Source of the DNA: Sorghum bicolor
Lineage: Eukaryota; Streptophyta; Magnoliopsida; Poales; Poaceae
DNA: 64,000 bases
Reading direction: 5' to 3'
Assembly (NCBI RefSeq): GCF_000003195.3
Contig: NC_012876.2
Coordinates: forward strand, 40,453,725-40,517,724
Shown: positions 23,014-33,008 of the stretch, piece by piece
Layout of the letters: the number at the start of each line of letters is the position of its first letter
Position numbering within the stretch: position 1 is the first letter of the stretch
Notes under the pieces: model-generated
The model's database searches: none
The model's input: the letters and a program-made list of their open reading frames with translations, nothing else
Told to the model about the DNA's origin: nothing
Made by a program: the position numbers and the translations under genes

Positions 23014-24265
23014 TGTTGGGTATTTTAAACGCAAACAGAAAAATCCGCAAGCGCTCGGATACCGATGTAGCTTTCACCCGGGAGTATTCCAGAGTATCGA
23101 TTTTCCACAGAGAACGTGAGTGTACTAATTAAGATCCAAGATCGCCCAAGGATAACTATATAATTATTTTTGGTGGGAAGTGAGGAAGTTTCCTGAGAGT
23201 TCTCTAGTTGATCTAAGAATCAAGAATTACTTCAAAGATTATTTATTTCAGGACATCAGAACATTAACCACAGAAAGAGATGAGAAGGGAGCTAGGAAGC
23301 TCTAACTACGGTCCTACAAACACCGATCCGAACGAGGCGCAATACGTTGACCATTAGGGCTGTCACTACCCCAGGGCTACCACAACAATCCGCAGGATTG
23401 GGTGCAATTCCAGGTAATTGCAAGACTAAACACCACGTCTAATCTATTAATTACTACTCTAGCGTTATAAAGACTAGAGCACTTGATGCAAGCGGGAATC
23501 CAATAAATAACTTGAATATAGATAAAAGTAATTAAAGAACTTAGGAATTATGAATTGAAGAACTTGGAGAACGATGAAGAACGAACCAGTTGCAGCCAAA
23601 GTATAATGTCGAGGAAGATCCGACAGATCCGGCTCCTCCTCCGCTCTCCTCTTCTCTCCCTATTTTCTAGATTACAACTAGAACTAACTAGAACTAGAAC
23701 TAGAACTAGAACTAGAACTAGAACTAGAACTAGAACTAGAGGAACTAGAGGGATCCTCTCTACTTGGATGAAGAATTGAAACCCTAGCTTTGATTCTGTA
23801 GAAGAGGTATGATCTCCAGGGACCAGGGGGCCTTGCTTATATATTCCTTTCACATGAATCTGGGCCGTCGGATCAGACCGACATTAATCGCACGGTTTTC
23901 CTTGATCCTTTAGGTCGGTGGAGCGTGATCCGCGAAACGGGTCCGGATTGGACACTGTAGCTGGGCGGGCGCCCAAAGGAGTAGGGCGGGCGCCCTGTCC
24001 CTGAGCCCTCTCGGCTTCCCGTTCGTTCTCGTGGCTTCTGGAGTCTTCTAGATGATAGAAAATTATGCGGCATGTTAATATCTCTATGTAAACCCGACGT
24101 GTGGGCCTTTCCTCCGTATTTCTTGATAACCCCCTGCAAAAATAGACAAACACCAAAACTCGTGGAATTATGTAAGATAAAACCCTAAGTCTGGGTGTTG
24201 GTTGCATTTGGATCGTTTTCCATGATTAGTTGACAGTTAAATGTGAGCATTAAGGACCGTCAACA
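23014..24265 (-). repeat. Minus-strand 3' LTR of a truncated Athila-like element
   Basis: The 1252-bp segment starts tgttgggtatt and ends gaccgtcaaca, with the polypurine tract (agctcccccaagctta on the plus strand) immediately to its right. It is therefore a 3' LTR. The flanks cttat and agctc give no target duplication. It includes a GC palindrome ggcgggcgcccaaa-like near 23960 and a TATA-like stretch at about 23836. Confidence 0.75.
23681..23750. repeat. (GAACTA)n minisatellite
   Basis: About eight perfect tandem copies of the hexamer gaacta lie at 23691-23740, with imperfect copies on both sides. They lie inside the 23014-24265 LTR. Confidence 0.9.
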
Positions 24266-24681
24266 AGCTCCCCCAAGCTTAACCTTTGCTCGTCCTTGAC
24301 CAAAGATGAACTCAAGAGTTTCTGCAGTGGTTTCATGTCCTAAAGATATACATGCGTTCAAACAAGATCTCATCTCTAGGTTATGGTAAACTGTTAAGAT
24401 TTAAACTTACTCATTTTACCTTCCACCATGGGGCTTGCAATCGTCACTTGTGTCTTGAGCAGTTAAAAGATAGAACGGTCTAGTCAAGCGCCATGTCTCT
24501 TGTTCTTTGATTAACTATAGCTCTGGAGTTTTTGCAGATTTTCAAAATAAAACTAAGAGATTCCTTGTATGACTCTCTCTAGTCTCGCTCTTGTGGTATT
24601 TCTGGATCCTAACCAAGGCAGTAATGGTGTATGCCTTCTCTCAAAGTATGTGGTGTTTTTAGTATGTGGCATAGTGGCATT
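24266..24681 (-). other. PPT and 3' non-coding stub of the truncated minus-strand element
   Basis: The segment matches the 3' region of RE5 near 59970-60390 (for example cttgagcagttaaaagatag and ggatcctaaccaaggca-like stretches). It breaks off at about 24681, where the plus-strand LTR resumes. Confidence 0.6.
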
Positions 24682-25078
24682 GCGCTAGTGCTATAGAGAT
24701 TCCTTGTAGATTGTCCTAATACCATGCTAGTGCTATAGACTTAGTGTAACCTAATTGAGATGATTATCATGTTTATCTTATGGCTATGAATTCTTTTTTA
24801 TCATCTGTCACTTATTATTCATATTTATATATTTATCTTATGTGACACTTACCCTGCATGAGAGATAGATAAAGATATGGTTAAGGTCTCCATGATTACA
24901 TACAGTGCTCATTGCTCATTATCATTGCAAGTCCATTCCCAGCGGTAAAAATATAAATAACCATACCTGGAATACTCCTGGTTAGCAAGGGCTTAAGTGA
25001 TGTTACGTAATTTTGACGCAGTTGCTAGGGATAGGTTTAAGAGTCTATTTTTAGTAATTACGTTAAGAAGTGTCAACA

Positions 25079-26083
25079 GCTACCGAGGATGGATATGTAA
25101 GTGCTAGTGATGTTGAAGATGATTTAGCCTTTGTTGCTAACATTGTTGTAGATTCCACCGAGGGTGATCAAGACACGGAGACCATCGCCATTGACTCCGT
25201 GGCTACATCTATGGGATATCCTAGCCTTCTTGTGCAGCGTGTGTTGAGTTCACGTGTGGGACATGAAGAAGAGATACAGATCCAGCACTGCAATTTATTC
25301 CACATGTATCTCATTGTGCAGGGTTGTCGTGTTCTTACCATCAATGATAGCGGGAGTTGCAACAACTTGGTGAGTTCAGATTTGGTTGAGAAGCTTGGCT
25401 TGACCACACGACAACATTCGTATCATGATACTACTAATTTTGATGTTGTACCTATACAAGCTTGTCCAATTTTATTCGGACGTCCATGGGAATTTGATAA
25501 TGATGTTTTACACCATGGTAGAACTAATACATACACTCTCATGCATAATAATAAGAAAATTACTTTGCTGCCTTTGTCACCTATGGATATTGTTAAACAT
25601 GCTAAAGAGATTAACAATAAATCACTAATAGATATTGATAAAAATAACAAGATTAAGTTATAAGGAGGTGCTTTACTTTCTACAACTTCTGCTATTGTCG
25701 ACTTATGTGATAATCTAGATGCACCATATTATACTATGTTTTATCAACCTAATATGTCTTGTGCATTGTCTGCTGTCACTAACCTTTTGCAGGAGTTCGT
25801 TGATGGGGAAGAGTCGAGGACGACTCCGATTCTAGAAGGAGGGGATGATGAGGACATCGCCAAGATAGAGTCGAGGACGACTCCAATTCAAGAACTGGAG
25901 GATGATGAGGACATCACCACGCTGGACACGTCGGCACCATCATCTTTCTCAACATGCAATTCATCTCCAACTCAGCTACCACATCACTCTCGGATTCAGC
26001 AGACATGTCATCAGTGTTTCAATCTCAACTTCTTCATACGACATCGAAACGGGGTGATCTTTGACTCGTTGGAAAGGGGACGA
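25079..26083 (+). pseudogene. pol: RE3 protease fused to C-terminal pol tail
   Basis: One plus-strand frame runs from the foreign LTR edge to a stop at 26084-26086, broken only by a TAA at 25661-25663. The first part is a retropepsin of the Ty3/gypsy RVP type: INDSGSCNNLVSSDLVEKLG around the catalytic Asp, then QACPILFGRPWEFDNDVLHH. After LLQEFVDG, where RT should begin, the frame passes straight into two tandem 57-bp repeats (starting 25811 and 25868) encoding ESRTTP...DDEDI, a motif I associate with the acidic tail after integrase. RT, RNase H and integrase appear deleted in frame. A start codon and all of gag are missing. Confidence 0.7.
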
Positions 26084-26700
26084 TGACGCCGTCGTTTTGG
26101 ATCTGGTCCCAGCTCCAGATCATCTGTGGATTAATCTGTGTGACCACGACAAAGTGCTGCATCACCTATTTTGGGCCAACTTGGCCATGTATTGAGTCGG
26201 GCCGTAAGCCCAAGTTGTGGGCGCCTCTCCCTAGTCGCCTCCAACCCTAGGAAGCCTCTCTTTCATATTCCATGCAGCCGCCACTATTTAGACTTAGGTT
26301 TTGATTAGAGTTTAGTTTTCCATCGAGAATCTGAATCGTTCATTGTAAGTGTGGTGACAAATCCTTTTACAGTGATCCAGGGCCCCGTTCTTGATATCCT
26401 CCATTGTGTCGATTAGTCCTTTAGAACCGAGTTCTTAAACCCTCTTTGATATTTGCGTCAACTCATATTTGCAATTTCAGATTGCGTGTTTATACTTTCT
26501 TATGTTCTTTGATTCACTTGCAGGAACAACCTTCTTGGTGAGGTCAATCAAGTTGTGCTTGGTTGATAACCAATGGAGCAGTGGTGTAACAGTTGCAGGG
26601 TTCGAATCATGTCTGATTTGAAGCCGGATCACCAACATTGAGATCTCCACAAATCGAACTTATCGGTTACCTCTCAGAAGATCGGGCCTGGTCCTCATCA
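26084..26700 (+). repeat. RE3 3' LTR
   Basis: The right end (ggtcctcatca, 26700) is fixed by comparison with 20691. The left end is placed at tgacgccgtcg because a purine run ggaaaggggacga precedes it and TGA..TCA ends pair. The start is less certain than the end. Confidence 0.7.
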
Positions 26701-26747
26701 CCGGATGCCTAGGCGAGAAAGGTGCTCATGAAAAAGCTCGGGCTTGA

Positions 26748-26894
26748 GGTCAAGATGGAGAAGCCTATGAGGCATCTTTTGAGGAGTTTCAGCAAATTAT
26801 CGCCACGACGCTGCTCCATGTTAGGCGGGAAGCCATGGGGGATCTCTTTCTATGGAGACGTTGTCATTGTGGTCCGGTGATGGACATCGAATAG
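26748..26894 (+). pseudogene. C-terminal coding fragment of unknown origin
   Basis: A 48-codon open stretch ends in TAG at 26892-26894. It reads like real protein (AYEASFEEFQQIIATTLLHV, then REAMGDLFLW). It begins close to the RE3 LTR edge and has no start codon. It could be the last exon of another Tat-type accessory gene or of a captured gene. I do not recognise a family. Confidence 0.35.
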
Positions 26895-27559
26895 GCTAAG
26901 CGATCCTATCGCTTTGCCTTGTAGTCCCCACGGTCGCAATCTATAGTGTCGTATTGTTCTTAGAATGTATTGTAATTGCTAGACTCTTGCTCTAGCTTGT
27001 CAACATTTCTTGGTTGATCCCGTGCGGTAGTATCTTGCCAGCGGATGTGAACAACAAGAACTTATCGAAGTCATGTAACTTCTAAATTTTTCTTTTTGTC
27101 TTAATGAAAAACAGGTGAACGGCCCAGTAAAAGTGTAACCGATAAGCATGAACCGAGGACTAAAAAGATCAAACCTTTATATGAAAAAACAGGTTGCTAA
27201 AAAATCTTCTTGGATCAATTAAAGATGCAACCTCTTAACTATGAGAAAGAAAAAAGAAGCTAATAGCAACAAATGCCTCTGCATGTTTAGAGGTGGATAA
27301 TTCCTATTACTTCCATGAGTTACCAAAACCATGGATACAAAAACTCTGACAAAATTCCACTACTGTAGGAATCTGCATTTGTATTGTACCTGTTGCCGAG
27401 TCTCCATATTTATTGAGGCCAGAGTCTTGCCGATGGTCAAAGAGCTACAACTGTTGTTTCACAAGTTACTAAACATGCAGGCTCTCTCTCACATATGTTA
27501 TCGCTAGCATCGGCTAAGGGCTAAAACAACAGCTCTTTAGTATGATCGAGACCTCATTC
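26895..27559. other. Non-coding AT-rich stretch, left part of TAT1
   Basis: No ORF of note, repeat or promoter is recognised. The 3' LTR of TAT1 would be expected in or to the left of this stretch, but I could not identify its edges. Confidence 0.4.
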
Positions 27560-28040
27560 AACTCACTTAGTCCCACTTAGTCCCCGAGCCTGGTAGTAGG
27601 TGACGTAGACACATGGTGCCAGGGTCAAAAAAGTCTTCATAGAAAAATTGAGATGCATCACCAGATGCATCGTACCGATGTAGTCCCCGAGCTTGCTGGA
27701 AGGCGAAGTATGAGCCTTGTAGCAAGGTCTTAAAAAATTGATTGTACCAGTCCCCGAGCATATCACACTCGTCTGCAATGGACCCGCTAATGGGCAGACT
27801 GGTCGACCAGTCCCCGAGCGTATAAAGCTCGGTGGTCGGTACAGTCCCCAGACTCTCTAATGGGTAGACTGGTCGACCAGTCCCCGAGCGTATAAAGCTC
27901 GGTGGTCGGTACAGTCCCTAGGCCCTCAAATGGGCAGACTCCAGTCCCCGAGCGTATAGAGCTCGGTGGTTGGTACAGTCCCCAGACTCTCTAATGGGCA
28001 GACTGGTCGACCAGTCCTCGAGCGTATAAAGCTCGGTCCT
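27560..28040. repeat. Tandem repeats of about 70 bp in the Tat 3' region
   Basis: Units starting tgggcagact at 27791, 27861 (tgggtagact), 27931 and 27995 are spaced 70, 70 and 64 bp. Each includes ccagtccccgagcgtata and agctcggtggtcggtacag. The core agtccccgagc also occurs singly near 27578, 27681 and 27749. There are no unique spacers, so this is not a CRISPR-like array. It lies just upstream of the accessory gene promoter. Confidence 0.9.
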
Positions 28041-28316
28041 CCACCAGATCCACTTGTCTTTTGGAAAAAGCATCTCTCCACATTAATGCGTGATGTGACA
28101 AGGCATCCTGGGGCATTGTCAGACTGTTGCTTAAAAAGGTGCGCCTGATAACTGTGCAGCCGCTCTTTGCGCGGTTCAAGGAAAAGGAAAACACCAATTA
28201 TACAGAAAAGCCACTGTACTAACTGCCGGTAATTATTGAAAACCGAAACGCTGCATCCGCCGTAGGGCCCGCCCACTTCCCTAAAATGCGGGAAGTGGAA
28301 GAGGTGGAGCTGCTGT

Positions 28317-28325
28317 TATAAAAGG
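28317..28325 (+). promoter_or_regulatory. TATA box of the TAT1 accessory gene
   Basis: The sequence tataaaagg lies about 130 bp before the ATG at 28446, on the strand opposite to pol. Confidence 0.7.
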
Positions 28326-28445
28326 CTCCATGCAGCGCCCATATTCTTTACCCTGCCTTTGCCTACAAACCTTTTGCTCTTGCCATTCCTGCATCCTGCG
28401 ACTTCCATCTTTAACTTCCAGCTCAAAGTTTTTTCTAGGGCGTCA

Positions 28446-31400
28446 ATGGCGAAGAGCGACTCGAAAAAATGGGCCGAGCTGATGGCAAGGGATTGGAAGA
28501 AGTCCCGGAGTAGCACGAGGTCCCTCAACGACCTCGTCGGAATGTGCCTGCTTCATAACCAAGAGCTCGGCGGCTGGAGGGCACCAGAAGGGGAAGGCTA
28601 CCCCGACCCCCGCGCCGGTGAGATTGTCGTTTTTTAAGATTTCTTCAAGGGGGGCTTTTGTCGTTTTTTAAGATTTCTTCAAGAGGGGCTTTGGGATTCC
28701 TGTCCATCCTTTCCTCCAACTCCATTCTTCTCATCTCCACCTTTATTCATTTGTGCGAGGCCTATGTTGGAATAGAGCCGCACTTCGACCTCTTCCGTTA
28801 TCTTTTCTCTCTGAGGAAGAAAGGGGCAGTTGGAGGCTCCAAGATTGCAGGTGGAGTATACCTCAATCTACGCAATGGGATGAAGAACCGGTACCTCAGC
28901 TGCCCATGGAACACTTCTCTCAGTGAATGGTACAAGAAGTGGTTCTACATCAGGGAAGAACCGGGCAGCGCCACATTCTGTGACGTGGGCTACATCCCCG
29001 AGAAGAGAGTCAGCTAGACGGACCGCCCGGAATTCACTGGGAAGGTTGCAGACCTGATGAGCCTGATCGACTGGTCCCACTTAGACGGGCCAGGAGTGGT
29101 CGGGAACTTCATTGTGCGTTGGGTGATGCTCTGCCAGAGGACGGTACACTTGGCCTACGAGTACGCGGGGAGCGAGGACCCTACCAGAATGTGCCTTGAT
29201 GGTCTGGAGAAGGCGGAGGTCAAGCAGCTGATGAATGAGCTGTTCAACTTATCAGATGACAACTTCGTTCGAAACAGTGATCGGATGCATGCCTTCAAGC
29301 TGGGACAGCCGGCTCCTAAGGTAGATAAATATTGTTATTGATTAGTATTGCCATGTGAATATTGTTTCCTCCTTGTTGATAACTTGTCGTTGGTTCTATT
29401 GCAGATTGGAGACATTAACCAGTGCGCAGTGTATGTGTCACTGGCACCTGGTATGGAAAATCCTGTGGGGATGGACCCACCGGAGGGCGATGCTGCTCGG
29501 TGTCCTCAATACACCAGCAGCGAGGAGGAACAGAGCCGCCCCGCCTCAACCACCGAGGACAGGGTGGTGAGGAAAAGGCCAATGGCGGAGGATCCATCTC
29601 CTGCGGAGGCGCTGCCAGCGGAGACCAGCCAAGCTCTGAAGCGTCGTCGGCTCGTTAGAATCACCGATGACGACGACGAGGAGGAAGAGGCTGCACCTTC
29701 TTTGGTCTGAAGGCCGCGCAGTCGTCCAGACGTCGCGCCGACCACTACTGGTCGGGTGACCAGTGACCCTCCTGCCCCACACGCCGAGCCGACGCGTCTT
29801 GGAGAGACAGGGGCAACGGTGGCGACTGGTAGGACCAGGAGGAGGTTCTTCATAGCGACACACAAGCGCTCCGATCTGTAAGCTGTTCAATCTCACTTTT
29901 ACACTTCTCCTATTTGTTTTTTGTTTTGTTGCTGTGACTTTTGACATTGGTAAAATGTCGTATTTTTGTTAGTGCGGCGTCTGATGTTGATCCAGACAAC
30001 ACCGCTGGCCAGAAGACGGTCGAGCCGAGGGTTGTCGTCGAAGATGCTGCGCAGCAGACCACCCAGGAACAAATCGAGGGGCAGCCCACGGTAGTGAGCG
30101 CGGCGGAGACTGCCGAGGAGGACCTAGCTCAGGTGAGGACCAGAGCGAGCACCCCTGCAAGGGATGATGAGGCTGCGAGGATGCCTCCCCCGTGCAGTGT
30201 CACGGAGGAGGGAGACAGAGGCCTGATTCCCTCGCCTACCGAAGAAAGGAGGGCCCCAACTCCACCCCGAGCAGAAGCCTCTTCACCAAAGGGCTCCCCT
30301 GGCCAGGATAAGGGTCTAGTGATACCTGTGACCACGGCTGGGGGTAGCGCAGAGGGCGAGGAGACCCAGGCGGCCTCCAATGATGAAGTAGAAGAAATCC
30401 AAGGTCGCCCCCATGATGGTCGTCATAGCGTTTACGTGTGGCGCCAATGTGGGGACCATTTTATTGGTCATGAAGAACTTGTGGAGACGGAGGAGGCCGC
30501 GAGGGTGGAGCATGCAGCTAAGTGGCTCGTTGATGAGGTTAAGGTAAGTGGTCTTGCGTTCTACTCGAAATGTATATGCACTGTCGCTTGCTTCAATATG
30601 TGTAATTCCTGTAGGGCGCAATGAAAATGGCGAAGTACCGGAAAAAGGTGTTTCGACCAGATTGAAGGGATTGTGGCCGAGAATAAGGCCCTGACCGCCG
30701 AAGTAGACCGTCTTCGGTTGGAGGCCGAGGAGAAGACGGCCGAGATGGGTGCCCAGGAATGGTGCCTGCTTGATCTTAATCGGCGACTAGCCGACAAGGA
30801 TCGGGAAAAGAAAGGTGAGTCATGCATTCCGAGGAGTTGTATATAACCACGTGGTCGGTTTTGTTGACCAGTAATTATTCTTCCAGACTTGGAGGAAGAG
30901 GTTGCACGCCTCAGACAAGAAAAGGAACGCCTCGACCAGGAGCATGCCGGCGCGTTGAAGCCGGGCGGCAGGCTAACGAGGAGCTGAAGAATAGGAGTCA
31001 AGTGTTGGCTGGTAAGAGCCATTTCACTGCTTTTGTTTACACAACTTTCCTCCTGTCGCTTTATACTGACCTCTTGCTTGGTTTTTTGTTGTAGTGCTTA
31101 AGGTCAATACTAAAAAGCACCTCGACGAGCTGGTCAAGGACTAGGACTCCTGGAAGAACAACTGCATCAAGATCTGGAAAGGAGTGGCCCCGGTTCGTGA
31201 CTTGATCAGCCCCGAGCTTCTCGAAGATCAGTCCTGCGCACCAAGGATGACCCTGGTCGAGAAGGCACAGCAAGCGTGGGGCTGGCTTCAGCAGTTTGTC
31301 AAGGACGTCGGGGAGTTTGCCGGTGCGCACGTCCTTAGCATGGTACGTGCCCACTACCCCCTGGTCGATTTGTCCTGGCTGGAGAGGGGGTATCCCAAGG

Positions 31401-31660
31401 AGGTTGGTCCGCGGGAGGCAGACAACCTTCATGTCGGTCTGCTCGATCTGTCGTCGACAGTGATCGGCGACATCAACCTCTGTGGGACGGCGACTCCCCC
31501 CAACCAGCCCGGATCAGATAGATCGGCCAGAGAGTTGTCGGGGGCGTCCGTTGCTGGAGATGGGCGGTCGACGCCTATGGTCTCGACCAGCCAGGCGCCG
31601 GTGGCCCCGACCCCTTCGACTGGACAGCAGGGTCGTGCGGGTGATCAGCCCGAGCAGTAG
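28446..31660 (+). pseudogene. TAT1 accessory gene opposite to pol (gypsy-type transposon N-terminal family), six exons
   Basis: The gene reads against pol between integrase and the 3' end. Introns with GT..AG ends are visible at 29321-29404, about 29879-29971, 30544-30614, 30815-30886 and 31012-31094. The first exon holds the domain usually annotated as putative gypsy-type transposon (IEPHFDLFRYLFSLRKKG, WNTSLSEWYKKWFYIREE). Middle exons are acidic and low-complexity. Exons 4 and 5 are coiled-coil (LEEEVARLRQEKERLDQEHA). The last exon has DLISPELLEDQ and LSMVRAHYPLVDL. Breaks: a 34-bp tandem duplication at 28625-28692 shifts the frame, another shift lies near 28718, and TAG or TGA stops occur at 29015, 29708 and 31141. 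Function is unknown for the family. It has its own TATA box and poly(A) signal. Confidence 0.7.
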
Positions 31661-31739
31661 GCCTGTAGGGTAGTCTATAGAAGTAGACTAGGAACCGCCC
31701 AGAGGGGTGTTTATTGCAAACTTTGTGTATAAAGTTTGT

Positions 31740-31745
31740 AATAAA
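31740..31745 (+). terminator. Poly(A) signal of the TAT1 accessory gene
   Basis: The hexamer aataaa occurs 80 bp after the last stop codon, following a T/G-rich stretch. The integrase stop on the other strand is only about 210 bp further right, so the two genes converge. Confidence 0.6.
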
Positions 31746-31955
31746 GCTTGATTTATCATAACCATGGTTTTGAGCGATATAATGTTGTTTGAGTGATGTA
31801 TCACTGAATCGGGTTGATTGCCCTTGAGGACCTTCGTCCTAAAAGTAAATCGCGGCACTTGTCAAAAGTTCTACATATGAAAGAAGTGTATAGCAAGAGA
31901 GAAAAATCTTATTACTACTGATCATAAGAGATTTACAAATGAGATGTACTGGAAC

Positions 31956-32990
31956 TTAGGGATAGAAACGACGCAATTTGTCTATGTGCCAGGAGTTGGG
32001 CAAGCGTGTCCCGTCTAGGTACGCCAGTCTATAAGATGTAGGGCGTGTGACTTCGGCGACCACGAAGGGTCCTTCCCAAGGTGTAGATAACTTGTGCATT
32101 CCTTCCTGGCTTGTTTTCCACTTGAGTACCAGATCGCCGACCACGAAGGAGCAGTCTTTGACGTTCCTGTTGTGGTATCACCTGATAGCCTCGAGGTATT
32201 TCGTTGTTCGAAGGCACGAATTTAGGCGCTTTTCTTCTATGCAGTTGATCTCAAGTTCTCTGGCGAGGTTTGCTGAGGACTGGTCAAAATGTTCGACCCT
32301 TGGAGATCCAAAGGCTACGTCGGAAGGGAGCACTGCTTCGGTGCCGTAAACCATGAAGTTGGGTGATACACCCGTGTTCCGACTAGCCTGTGTTCGGAGA
32401 CCCCAGACCACCACCGGTAACTCTTTTATCCATCGTTCTGGTGCTCTGTATTTCTCAGTGTACAACCTTTTCTTCAAAGCATCGATGATCATTCCGTTTG
32501 CTCGCTCCACTTGACCATTGGCCGACGGGTGGGCTACCGACACGTACTTTACGACTATGCCTCTGTCATCACAAAAGTCCCAGAATGTAGTGCCAGTGAA
32601 CTGGGTACCTAGGTCAGTAATTATGCTATTGGGAATCCCATATCTGTGTATGATTTGATTGAGGAACTCGACAGCCTTTTTGGAGCTTGCTGACCAGTGG
32701 CATGTACTCGATCCACTTCGAGAATTTATCGATTAGCATGAAGACGAACTTGAAGTTGCCGGGGGCCGGCTTGAATGGCCCGACCATGTCAAGGCCCCAG
32801 CATGCGAAAGGCCAGGACGACGGTATCGTTTGAATCTCATGAGCAGGCACGTGGGTCTGCTTGGTGAAGAATTGGCATCCTTCAAAGTGTCGGACTAGTT
32901 TCTCGGCGTCGGCGACCGCAGTTGGCCAGTAGAAACGTGCTCAGAAGGCCTTCCCGCCCAGTGTTCTGGAGGCAGCGTGGTTGCCCAGGA
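31956..32990 (-). pseudogene. pol: TAT1 integrase region
   Basis: Integrase inserts the cDNA into the host genome. The catalytic core begins with FACWGLDMVGPFKPAPG (first Asp). DLGTQFTG follows, with the second Asp in a motif usually DNGTQF, and then HPSANGQVERANG with the catalytic Glu. The C-terminal part reads GDLVLKWKTSQEGMHKLSTP and ends HIDKLRRFYP at the stop 31956-31958. At least two frame changes and several stops separate the pieces. The N-terminal zinc domain region near 32900-33010 is degraded. No chromodomain is seen, as expected for Tat. Confidence 0.75.
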
Positions 32991-33008
32991 CCCGGTGTGT
33001 ATGTCATC

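Larger units (their letters stand above)
20964..25078 (+). repeat. Athila-like LTR (RE4/RE5 family) split by a minus-strand insertion
   Basis: The left part (20964 to about 22080) starts tgttgacgatag and has a TATA box (ctataaataaag, 21389-21400). The right part (about 24682-25078) ends gtgtcaaca. Both align in order with the RE4 LTR (37604-39244). Flanks are tccac on the left and gctac on the right, so no target duplication is seen. Because the RE3 leader lies on one side and its protease on the other, the gag gene is missing. This fits recombination or deletion between elements rather than simple insertion. Confidence 0.7.
20192..26700 (+). mobile_element. RE3: Ty3/gypsy deletion derivative, interrupted
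   Basis: Segments 20192-20691 and about 26187-26700 are homologous and end in the same ggtcctcatca, so they are the LTRs of one element. A tRNA-Met PBS follows the first. The interior keeps only 260 bp of leader, then a foreign Athila-like LTR (20964-25078), then a protease region and a C-terminal tail. Gag, RT and integrase are gone. The LTR length (about 617 bp), the PBS and the protease suggest a chromovirus-type element; the clade is not certain. The Sirevirus replaces the left end of the 5' LTR. Confidence 0.75.

Noticed and set aside
23548..23853. Frame on the minus strand with a long alternating Leu-Val run
   Set aside because: It is the translation of the (GAACTA)n repeat, not a membrane protein.
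27791..28040. Regular repeats that might suggest a CRISPR-like array
   Set aside because: Units are contiguous 64-70 bp tandem repeats without unique spacers, in plant DNA.
29506..29947. Minus-strand frames of 119 and 133 codons
   Set aside because: They are shadows of the plus-strand exon of the Tat accessory gene.
28446..31660. Spliced gene considered as a host gene
   Set aside because: Its first domain is a known Tat-associated family and it lies between Tat integrase and the Tat tandem repeats.
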